Assembly: GCF_050908995.1 (NCBI RefSeq)
Contig: NC_135120.1
Coordinates: 13,839,433-13,903,432, forward strand
Source: Andrena cerasifolii
Lineage: Eukaryota; Arthropoda; Insecta; Hymenoptera; Andrenidae
Direction: 5' to 3'
Length of the DNA stretch: 64,000 nt
In this document: piece after piece, positions 23,201-33,001 of the stretch
Position numbering within the stretch: the first letter of the stretch is position 1
Layout: each line of letters opens with the position of its first letter
Notes under the pieces: model-generated
The model's database searches: none
The model's input: only the letters and a program-made list of their open reading frames with translations
What the model was told of the DNA's origin: nothing
Position numbers and translations under genes: made by a program

Positions 23201-26200
23201 ATAATTTAATAATACTAATTATTATTATTATTAAATTAACAGGAGAACCCTATAATTTAATAATAATAATAATTATTATTATTAAATTAACGGGAGAACC
23301 CTATAATTTAATAATAATAATAATAATTATTATTATTATTATTATTATATTATTATTACTAGGGTCAGTGGAAAGAAAACGTAACCACGTCTCAAGTAAT
23401 TGAAGAGCTTCCTAAAAAGTAAAGAAAAGTGGATTTTATTCTATAAGTGAATATTTATAGTCACTTAATGAATTCTATTGAATTTGCAATAAAAATATTT
23501 TTATCCCTGCAACTCGGGCACGATCTTCGACCGCTATTTTATGCCAGATGCTGCGGAGTGTATGAGAGAGGTCTTGCAATGTTTAGAGGCACGCGTCTCT
23601 GTGGGGGATGAGATTTCAGATTAATGCAAGAGCCGGTATAAACACGGGGTGTTTCGAGGTGCTTCTGAATTTCAAGCGACCAAACTCAGTGACCAAATGT
23701 TCTGCTTACAGCCCGAGAATATATTGTGCCTGACGAAGGAGGGTAACAGGATCAAAATGATAGACTTCGGCCTCGCGAGAGAGTACGACCCGAAGAAGAA
23801 GCTGCAAGTTCTATTTGGCACGCCGGAGTTCGTTGCGCCGGAAGTCGTAAATTTCGATCAGATTGGTTTCGGTACCGACATGTGGAGTATAGGCGTCATC
23901 TGTTACGTGCTGTGAGTTCCCCTTCGACGTCCGATTTACCTAAGAATACGCCATTATTCCAAAGAATCAGTTTTACATTGTCCACCCATCTATGACACAC
24001 CTATTATTCTACATTCGTTGGATAAAATTCGTGTTGGATGGAAGGGACGGAGGTTTCCCTTTCACTCTGCGCGAAACGTTTGCTTGGAAATCTGTTTGAT
24101 CGGGTCTCGTTCTTACTTCAATATCCCCGCGACCGATTATTTCAGATTGTCCGGCTTGTCTCCGTTCATGGGCGACACGGATATCGAGACAATGGCGAAC
24201 GTCACCATCGCCAAGTACGATTTCGATCACGACGCGTTCGCCGACATATCGGAGGACGCGAAGGACTTCATCCGGTGTCTTCTGGTGAAAGACAAAGAGT
24301 ACGTATACGCTTGTTATTCTCGGTTAAGATTACACGATGGAAAGGTGACGTGGAGGAAGGTGGGCTTGTGCAAAAATATCCACGCGCGTCATTAATTACG
24401 GCGCGTCCCGGCGATCGACAGCAATCGAACGCGGGCGTCGATGGGTTTGCACAAGACTAACGATATAACAGCTCAGATAACGAAATAACAAGGACGACGC
24501 TGCCCGATAAACGGGTACACGTTGCCAAGAAAACTCGACGCAGGTTAAGCGCGATGTCCCAATAACTTTCGTTTTGCTTTTGCTTTCTGGATCGATCAGC
24601 TCGTTTCATCCCCCGGACTAAATAACCCGACACACTGAACTACTCGAATTTCGTTAAACAGCGCAAGTCAGAGTTGCGCGAAATGCAATCTAATTACAAA
24701 TTACAAATTACAAGTTACGATTAAAATGTAATTGTGTAGTTGATAACAGAAAATAATGCGTAATCAACTACAGAATTACAGAAAATAATGTGTAATCAAC
24801 CACACAATTACGCAAAATACTGTGTAATCAACTACACAATTACATTTTAATCGTAACTTGTAATTTGTAATAAGATTAAATTTTGCCCAACTCTGCACGC
24901 AGTGCATATGCATGTCTGGCAGCGACGTAGAGTCCCTTGTTTATGGCGAGTAACGTGAATCGAGCGCGCAGAGATGCGTGGAATATTTCGTGCACTTGCC
25001 GCTATTACTAGAAACAGGAACAGTAGGAGGTTCTCGATAAAGTGCTTGGTAATAAGCACCCAGAATTGTTAAGTCGATGGACATATTGGCGAATAAGCCC
25101 GCAAGGCACTAATCCTCCCGTTTGCATAGAAATATCTCGAGAAGATAATAGAATTTTCTTGAAATTAGTGTTCAGTTATCTGAGCAGTTGACGTTACATC
25201 TCTTCCACGGTGATTCTTCGACTTTCTCTCTCTCCCTCTGCGTCTGATTAACCCCAGGCATGCTTTCTTCATTCTCGGCACTCTGATTCGCATTCGAGGT
25301 AATGCTGTCTCAGAAAAGAGGCACCGAACCGCTCAGATCCTCGCAACTTTTCATCGCCGCTTGAACGTTTCGAATCGCCAAACTGGCAAGTGATCTTTCA
25401 CCACGAAATTCGAAGCACGTGGACAGGTGGGATAAAGTGTTCGATCGGAGTCACGTTCCCGCCCGATTTCGTCCAGTTCACGTAACGAGGGGGAATCGAA
25501 TCGCTCTCGACGTGCGTTCACGAACAGTCCTTTCACGTTCGGCGACCTGCTGCCTTGAAAAGAACGCATCCCGGACACGAATGACGAAGGATGCGATTCG
25601 TCCTTCAATTTCCCTAGCACACGAGACGCGCGTCTGGCTCGGACAGATCGATTCAAGCCCCGATCCGTCGATCGTACGCTCCACGTACAGTTTCCCCGTC
25701 TCCCCATTCGCTCGCTATTTGCTCCCATTGCTAAACAACTACAGGGTGTTCCCTATAACCCGACCGATAGAAACAATGTCCTCACCTTCGAAGACAGTAA
25801 GAAGTTGTTCGAGAAAGTGATCGTTCGCGTCGAAGGGGACGATCTTAGAATGCTTTTTCATACTTAACACAACAATCAGCTGCAATTAACGTAGCCGCGT
25901 TGTTACCATCCAACAACGCTCAAGACACGTCCACGTCCGCGTCAAACTTCGTACAGGACACTTGGAGCACTTCGATAGATCACGCTCATAGGTATGTCCC
26001 CTCATTTTCGTTTCCATAAATAGAGCTCATACCCAAACTCTTAGCCCACCCCCTCGGAACACCCTGTGCGCGCCTCTGTACGAAGATCGGGAGAGGAGCT
26101 AGGAAAAAGGGGGGAGAGAGAGAGAAAGGGGAAAGAGAAACACGAACTCGAGCCGGGATCACCTTCACGAAGGAGCTGTCGAATCTTTCAGAAAACGTAT

Positions 26201-27488
26201 GTCAGCGACTCAAAGCAGGGAGCACCGTTGGCTGGCGAGAAAGTCAGCCAAGCAGCAGGTCGAGAGAACGGTGGTAGAAATCCCCGCGATCTCACAGGTG
26301 CGGGACACCAAGGCGGAGGAGCTGGACGTGGCCAAGGACAATTTGAGGCTGTTCGTGGAACGCTGGCGAGAGCACCCGGACAGTCCCTACCTGATCGATA
26401 TCCCCCAGCGGAGCTTCTCGCGTCGCCACTCGACCTTCGATCACGACGACGCTGTGTCGCTGATGGGGCAGAGCCCGTCGCCCTGCGCCAGCATCTGCAG
26501 CAGTTCGTCGGAGACGGCTGGCAGTCCGTCGCAGGACAACCAGGGCTTCTTAAAAGTCCCGAGCTTCGGCTTGAGCTTCGAGAGGCGGGCCTCGGAAGGC
26601 GTCACCACGGATAAGACAAGGTGCGACCAAGCCAACCAGATCGTCCTCGCCGAGGAAATAATCAAGCTGTCCGAGCACCTGCGCTCCATAGCCATGGGCA
26701 CGTGCGTGAAGCCCAGCGAGGAGGAAACTGGCTCCGCGGACAGTGTCCCGAGCAGAAAAGCCGAGCCGTTAGGGGAGAAGAGCAAGGGCAATCGAAACGG
26801 TGTGCACTCGTGGAGCAACGGTCTGGCGACTGGGGAGAGCGCCGAGTGCAACGAGATCGCCGAGAAACTGTCGAGCATAGCGCGACATAGGAAGCTGAAT
26901 GGTACGACCTTTCACAGTAGCCGTAGTTTCGAGAAGTACGCGGAGACGAATAACGAGAACGTGTTCGCTTCGTTGAAGAAGGCCAAGCAGAATGTCGATG
27001 GGAACAGGCCCGCTAGGCAGAAGGATGATAGGACGTGTCAGGAGGATAGTAAGAGCTCAGTTGTAGCGAGATCCTTGGAGCAGACGGATTGCTCCTCGGC
27101 GAGCAACGAGGTCCCTCGGATACCTGGCGTAGTCGATTGCGAGATGGACCTTACGCCGCCTTGGAGGCGTCCACGAGTGAAACGCGTGTTCGGGGAGACC
27201 AGTCGGGATGTGCCGCGGATCTCGGGGCTCCGCAATCTGCACAAAAGCTTGAACCTGGACGAGCCGACCAGCACGAAGGATCTGCTGCTTCATCTGCTAG
27301 AGGAATGGGACGAAGTTGCCACCAGGCCGTCGGGCGTTGGGCGCAAGTCCGTCAGCGTCGACTGGGGCGGAGAGGAGTCCATCGGCAGGAAGACGATGAA
27401 CTCTTTGGCCGAGTACTTCCAGTCGAAACAACAGAAACCGACGTCGCCCACCGCGAACTCGACGGAGCAGAGCTCGGTACATCGCTGA
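17267..27488 (+). CDS. Myosin light chain kinase-like Ser/Thr kinase (5' incomplete)
   Basis: Calcium/calmodulin-type kinase expected to phosphorylate myosin regulatory light chain. Exons: 17267-17357, 22300-22503, 22589-22730, 23712-23911, 24146-24298 and 26192-27488, all GT-AG with consistent phases. Domain motifs in order: glycine loop IGRGKFGTVYRC, AAK lysine, catalytic loop HLDLKPEN (the MLCK form of HRD), DFGLAREYD, GTPEFVAPEV, DMWSIGVICYVLLSGLSPF, and domain end KRMSATQSREHRWLARK. These match animal MLCKs closely. The C-terminal part (about 415 aa in one exon) contains AKDNLRLFVERWREHPDSPY and long Ser-rich, charged, probably disordered sequence; I see no clear calmodulin site. The residues before the kinase domain (FPYRDVTIRRGVEFKDNYDI) show that at least one more 5' exon exists; its position is unknown. 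The fly Sqa or Strn-Mlck kinases are the likely relatives. The 4.9-kb intron holds a transposon. Confidence 0.9.
17358..22299. other. Long intron of the kinase gene
   Basis: Between the glycine-loop halves of the kinase domain (donor gtgagt, acceptor atttgcag). It contains a decayed hAT transposon at 18506-19639 and a GC-rich stretch near 20430-20760. No further exon recognised. Confidence 0.7.
18506..19639 (+). mobile_element. Decayed hAT-family DNA transposon
   Basis: Ends TAGTGTTCCT and AGGAACACTA form a 10-bp terminal inverted repeat. The flanking 8-mers ATCGTATC and ATCGCATC differ by one base, as expected of a hAT 8-bp target duplication. Both ends carry many copies of the palindrome TTCTCGAGAA. 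Inside, two peptide traces on the + strand match hAT transposase: VAIKEEISKRREETIVALIK (about 18861-18920) and, near the end, SASTQNERKFSVATDFIAKK (19275-19334), the dimerisation-domain signature. Stops and frameshifts separate them, so no intact transposase is left. Confidence 0.75.
22731..23711. repeat. Kinase intron with TTTTA microsatellite and TAA/TTA palindromic array
   Basis: About 22860-22945 is a degenerate TTTTA/TTTTAT repeat. At 22994-23350 a 19-bp motif (aaattaacgggagaaccct) occurs three times in direct orientation at about 55-60 bp spacing, embedded in (TAA)n/(TTA)n. It also occurs once inverted at the left edge (agggttctcccgttaattt). No exon. Confidence 0.7.
24299..26191. other. 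Kinase intron before the terminal exon
   Basis: Donor gtacgt at 24299 and acceptor tctttcag at 26191. It contains an inverted-repeat element (24669-24895). The multiple open frames in the GC-rich stretch 25350-25820 are not supported by any domain. Confidence 0.7.
24669..24895. mobile_element. MITE with 42-bp perfect inverted arms
   Basis: Arms 24701-24742 and 24829-24870 are exact reverse complements over 42 bp (ttacaaattacaagttacga onward). The outer ends CAGAGTTG and CAACTCTG also pair, with imperfect sequence between. The end CAGAGTTG resembles hAT MITEs, but no matching target duplication is visible. Non-coding. Confidence 0.7.
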
Positions 27489-28003
27489 GATCGTTTTCAT
27501 TTCTGACTCGAGGGACCACGTCGGGCTTGTTCGCCATTGTTTCGTGACAGTGGATGGTGGGTCGCGATCGGCATGTTCTCAGGGCAACGTGGGGAAGCGT
27601 GATCGACGAAGACGATAGTGTTGGATTGTTTGGTATGCAGCGTTCTTTGCTGGCTAGTTGTACATAGCGAAGTTGTTCCTGGTTATGAAACTGACGGATA
27701 TGCGGCGAGATTCAAACGATCCTCGCGTGAATTTATGTATTTGTGTGTTTAAGCTCGTTTTGGCATGAAACTCGATAGATTTAGTTAAGATGGTACTTTG
27801 GTGTCTTTGTTAAAATTGTTCGAATTTTATTCTTCAAACTCCGGCGGGACTTTATCACGAGTTTAATGCGAGACAGAGCAGACGCGGTTAAGCAGCAGTT
27901 TGCGGGCTTCGGAGGCAGCAAAAGAAGGAGCATATCAAGCAACTGATTTTATTAGAAGTTCGAGCGCGGCATATCGGAGATTATACTTGTATTTATTCTG
28001 TAT

Positions 28004-28009
28004 AATAAA
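28004..28009 (+). terminator. Poly(A) signal AATAAA of the kinase gene
   Basis: Canonical hexamer 516 nt after the kinase stop codon, followed by AT-rich sequence. Confidence 0.5.
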
Positions 28010-28487
28010 GCTGCATGCGTATACTTATAATATCTGATTTAGATGATAAGTTGTGCTACAGATGCGTGTGGAGCAATCGTTTCGTTAGATCCTGATAATA
28101 TCGTCGCGTTCACGCGTCCGCGCATATATCCCTGTTTTATTGTCTTATTTATACTATATATTTAATACAAAAGAACATGAAACCAACAACTGTGGACTAT
28201 TTCATTTCACGTGCACCCGCAGCCAGAAAGATGATTTTCCTATGGATGTTTCGGACAGCTTGCGCATAATTCGCGTCGTCAGTGTGTATAGCGTTACTAT
28301 GTAGCAAAGGGTGTTAAAATGGTCTTCAATGACTCTACAATTATAGATCACCGTGGTGATCTGAAAAGCCCTTATCGCATCACAAGCTAGAAACATATTT
28401 GCAGGGAGGACACTCAGGGAGGATTTTTAGAGTAGCGCTCTGACTAATTAAATTCATACACAGATCTATTCCTTTCTCTGACATTAA

Positions 28488-28547
28488 AGGCCCCCATACA
28501 CGAGCAAGCAAGCTCGCAAGCAAGCCGCTCGCTCGTGTATGGGGGCC
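28488..28547. mobile_element. 60-bp TTAA-flanked hairpin element
   Basis: Flanked by TTAA at 28484-28487 and 28548-28551. The 17-bp ends GGCCCCCATACACGAGC and its exact reverse complement enclose a short loop with AAGCAAGC repeats. The outline matches the longer element at 58703-58851. Confidence 0.6.
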
Positions 28548-30957
28548 TTAAAGATAACGATTGCCTGCATGTCTGCACGCTTAATACAGCAAGGACTCAA
28601 AGCACGTACACAAAGGAATCTTCTGTTAAATATTTAACAGTGAAATGGTCCACCTTGTTTAGAAGCGATATTAGTTAAAGATGCTTAGAAGTGTTACCCG
28701 TTATTCTGCTCCAGGAACAGACCAACCGCGGGCCAACTCTTGGAGCACCGCTGGCTGGAGGTGGCTCTGGATAACCCGATCTGTAAAGTTCGATTAAAAC
28801 GTTATGTCATCAAGAAGAGATGGGTTAAAGCGGTTAACACCATACTGGCGTTAAAGCGAATGGGCGCCCATCTGGATTTAGAATTAGTTTGATACTCTGT
28901 CCTCAGCTAGTAAGTTAATACCTAGGCTAGACGCGTGACGAGTACATTAATGTAAAATATAACGCGGCGGTACAGCGAACATTCGAAGAACTACCTTCTT
29001 TCGCTATGACGCGACAATTGAAACACGCATACCTCTTGATGGAATCGATGCGAAAGATCTCCCTGATAATTCCTCTTTCAATCAGACGAAATTTACAATC
29101 CAACCCGTTCCGAGTTATAAACGTCGAGGCACGAATGCAGTGCCCCGGCTCATGTATACGATTATACGCAACAGTATTATGAAATTGGCACTGACGAGGC
29201 CTGAGACTATGTCGATGTAAACGTCCATTGGAAATTCTGTAATAATAATGAGTACTTAGGTATAGTGTGATGTTAGAGAAGTAAAAACTAGAGTTTAGTA
29301 TGAATTCACTGTAGAATGATTTGCATAGTTAGATATATAATGTAATTAGCTAGAGCTGTTGACGCGATTGAAGAGAAACGCGTCGAGCTATGTTATAAAT
29401 CGTTAACCCGCAGTGATAATCCCTATATTTTTCATATTTACTCTGAGAAATACTCCGCAGACGTTACTTCTTGTCGTTACACTCGATTAACCAAAATTCT
29501 ACTTTATAGTCTCCATTATCGGACGTATGAAAAATATAAATAACGATGGCGCGCTCTGGCAGCGCGCGATTACGTTACGTGTTACGTGGCGCTCGAGAAA
29601 TACGATAATTCGAAATAAATCTCCCTAAAAGCGAAGTTGATAGAATAAATAAATCACGGTATATGTAAAGGAGCGTACATGAAACAATTTTGTAAATAAA
29701 TGTAATTTTAATAATTTCTCCGACAGCCTCCATTTATTTGCCGATCAAGCTGAATTCTCTTCAGATTTTAATGCATAGTTTTAGAAGTTTTAAAACTCCG
29801 AACGAAACGGCTCCCCTTCCTTTCTGTCTTTTTTCGCCATTTACCCGAACAATCGCATCTGCGCCCGTGGCCAATTTATAACCCAACATTCCTGATACGC
29901 GCAGAGGCAACGCATTCGTCTTCAGCTATCCGACGCCAATAAATGCTGAAAGGTCGACATTGACGCCATCGTCGGCGAAATATACGCGCTCGGATCCGAG
30001 ATTCTTGAAGCGGCGCGGTATCGTGGATTTACGGGCCTCCCGCGCGATAGGAATTCGTATTATGTAAATACGCGCATGTAACGCGCCAGTCGTGCCTTTA
30101 AATAAAGTCTTCTACAGTGTCGTGCAGAACACGAAACCGCGCGATGTTGTGTATTATATTAATAGCTATAGTTCCACCTGTTGTCTGACTTCTCCCGTTT
30201 CTAACCGCGTCCGTTCCTCTTCTATCTAGGCAAGGACGCAGAGTGGCCCAGCTGCAGCTAGATTCCAAAATTGGTTGAAATAATAATTCCCCGCCGCATT
30301 CCCTAACCTATACACGCGAGAAAATAAGATCTCCCTCTGTTTATTAAAACAAAAAGAACAGCTTACGAGGAATTGCTGATCAATCTGATATTTAGCATTT
30401 TTATTTAGAATATGCGAACACCACTTCGTGGTTTAATAATAGTAGCGCGGCTCACGCGAACATGTAGCAGGTCATATTATTTTTACGTTATGTCACACGT
30501 GCACATAAATCTGTCGGCACGATCTCTCGTAAAAATAAAAATCCCGCCGGATACGATTATTTCTTTTACAACACTTTAAAAAAAGGACGGTGAGTGTTGT
30601 TTCATATCGTCAATTGGATCTGTTACATTTTCAATGCGTGTACCTTTCTGACACTAAAGCTACGAAGTCTTTCTGCTTTGCAATTGGGACGATTTGGTCA
30701 CGGAACTTCGTGACATCGTGCTCGCTTTTCAAATTGCTTTCGCAATACTGTCTGAAGATGGCAGCATCGTGTAACGCAAAGTTGCTTTGCTTGCGTTTTC
30801 GACTTAAGTCGTATCGATAACGTCGTATCACTGTTTCTACGTTTTTTTCAAAATTGTTTGTCAATAATACTTACAAATGAAATTCTAGTAAAAGTGTGCG
30901 ATCGTAGTTCGATGACAATCATTGTTAGCTGGAACTATTTGAACTTTCATTTTTACA

Positions 30958-31850
30958 ATGGTAAGCAAAGAACGACGATTTGTAAGAAAAATAGAAGCAA
31001 TATTGTGGATGTGTGAGAGGAGTTTGAAATATAAAGTAATAATTTTGTATTGACTCAACCCTTGGTTACATATTCATCCAATTTCAAAGGTTATGTTCGT
31101 AAGCCATTTCTTAGAGTTCTGCGAAGGTACTTTATAATGAAATTCATTGTGCTTCGCTTTTAGACGGATCCGTTGCAGCACTGGAGTCCGTATGCCAAGG
31201 AGTACGATCCTCTTAAAGCTGGCAGTATAGATGGTACCGACACAGAGCCGCACGATAAAGCTGTTAGTCGTGCGATGCAGGCGCATTTTGAGCCACCTCG
31301 TTCACTGAAATCAAAGCCAGAAAGAACGCTGTACGTGGCTAGATTTGGTCCAAAAGTTACTAAATACGATTTAAAGGAGGTACACATTTAGAGCTTTCAC
31401 AGTCTCAGCACAATTCTGCCCATTTACACACACTTTAAACATTAATAAGTTCAGTTCTTTTGTAGGTACGGGGATGTTCTGTCGGTGAAAGTTATAGTTG
31501 ACATTGTAACCGGTCTACCTCAAGGTTACGGGTTTGTGGAAATGAGAAGCGAAGATGACGCTAGGAGAGCGGTTAGACGCTCCGTCGATGCGACTCTAAA
31601 GGGGTGCAGAATTTTTGTTGACTACGAGTGTGGGCGTAGCATGAAAGGCTGGAAGCCAAGAAGACTTGGTAAGTTCGATAGTATTCTGAGTTGAACGTGA
31701 CTTTATACGAATATAGAATTCATAATTTGTTGTAATGTTTTAGGTGGTGGTTTTGGTGGCAAAAAGGAGTCGGGTCAGCTTAGGTTTGGTGGGAAAGATA
31801 GGCCTTTCAAGAAACCGATTGTACCTAACATTATAAGACATCATAATTAA
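30958..31850 (+). CDS. SNRNP35: U11/U12 small nuclear ribonucleoprotein 35 kDa protein
   Basis: RRM protein of the minor (U12-type) spliceosome, nuclear, part of the U11 snRNP and related to U1-70K. Exons 31164-31379, 31455-31668 and 31744-31850 are well supported: AKEYDPLKAGSIDGTD, RNP2 LYVARF, RNP1 GYGFVEM, and the signature KGWKPRRLGGGFGGKKESGQ then LRFGGKDRPFKKPI. The first of these exons has no ATG in frame and begins at an acceptor. ATG 30958-30960 directly followed by gtaagc is the natural start (M, then TDPLQHW). The total is 179 aa, while human SNRNP35 has 246: the human Arg/Ser/Glu-rich C-terminal tail is absent, and the protein stops after PNIIRHHN. Exon 3 uses acceptor AG at 31453-31454, giving FFCRYGDV. 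Confidence 0.95.
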
Positions 31851-32206
31851 AGTAATTTCACTAATTAACAGAAGTTGACGAAAGTCCTACTTTGCTACAA
31901 CTAACGAGCAAAATGAAACACTTTGAAATCTCCTATCAATAACGTTACAGCTGTACTTGTTGATAAGTTTACCCATATAATATTTTCATTTTGACTTCGA
32001 TCCAATACAAATACCCGAGAATCGTATTACTTGCGTGTCCTCCGAGCGCATTAGGCACAACTGTTTACGCGTTATGAAACGTAGGGCTATTACTGAATTT
32101 TTATTTCTGACTCGAAGAAACAATAATGCAAGAAGGCGCTTTTTTTTTAAAAAAATCACTATTATAAATATCATAGTAATTTATCAACGTCAGTGTTTTA
32201 AGATAC

Positions 32207-32212
32207 AATAAA
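32207..32212 (+). terminator. Poly(A) signal AATAAA of SNRNP35
   Basis: Canonical hexamer about 355 nt after the SNRNP35 stop codon. Confidence 0.45.
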
Positions 32213-32991
32213 TTTTTTAAAGTCGAATGGAATGCTTATTAATTCTTACGAGCTTAATATTTTTAGCTCTTTCTTTCCCCTATCCTATATCCGAAGCCTC
32301 TTGATACATGACCTCCAAGTTTCGCGTCACTGATGTGCAGAAAAGTCTACTTATTTTTTTTTTTAGCATTGCATAAATCGTGGCCGGTGCCAAAATCCCT
32401 CGGGGATTTATATCGCTGTATTCGTTTTCTAAAATTACAGAACATCGATGCTGAGGAAGATATTTATTCACAGCTAGTCAGGCTGCGTCGATGAAAAAGG
32501 AATCGGAAAAATCAGCGACGATAGATTTCCAATGACGATTATGCCCCTCCGAGGAAGCTCGCTAACTCAGAATCGATTCAAGCCATTCAAGATCACATGT
32601 CCTGCGCATTCAGAAATCCAGTTAACCATTCAGACCGCTCGACCCGAAATTAATTAACGCATTAGCGTTATAACCGATTTAATTTCATTAAACGAACACG
32701 TAGTCGATTCCGTGCCGCAGCGGAATTAAAACGCTCCCTGATCGGATCGTGGTATTATCCAACGTCGATCCAGCTGCGAAATTACCGAGCATTGTTCAAG
32801 AGTTGGAAGTTAAGGGGAGGTTGAATTACGTGAGCGTAAAAGTGCACGTTCGGAGTTGCCGAAGAGCGATTACCCTGCAATCATGAGAGAACGCGGAGGT
32901 GAGGTTTTTGAGGCGGTGTGAGCGGACGTGGCCGGCGTCGTGGAACTTTATACCGGAGCGTCGGGACGCCCTCTCCCCGGCGCGGCCCCCT

Positions 32992-33001
32992 CCATATAAG
33001 G
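32992..33001. promoter_or_regulatory. CArG/TATA-like box CCATATAAGG
   Basis: Exact CC(A/T)6GG sequence, which also contains a TATA-like core (catataag), in a GC-rich stretch. A possible donor follows 66 bp downstream (gataag then gtagcc). It could be a distal promoter of troponin T, but nothing links it directly. Confidence 0.3.

Larger units (their letters stand above)
27489..30957. other. Kinase 3' UTR and intergenic region
   Basis: The first 520 bp are probably 3' UTR of the kinase. Apart from the small hairpin at 28488-28547, nothing recognisable follows until the start of SNRNP35. Confidence 0.5.

Noticed and set aside
26441..26878. Long minus-strand frame opposite the kinase terminal exon
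   Set aside because: Antisense shadow of the well-supported kinase coding exon.
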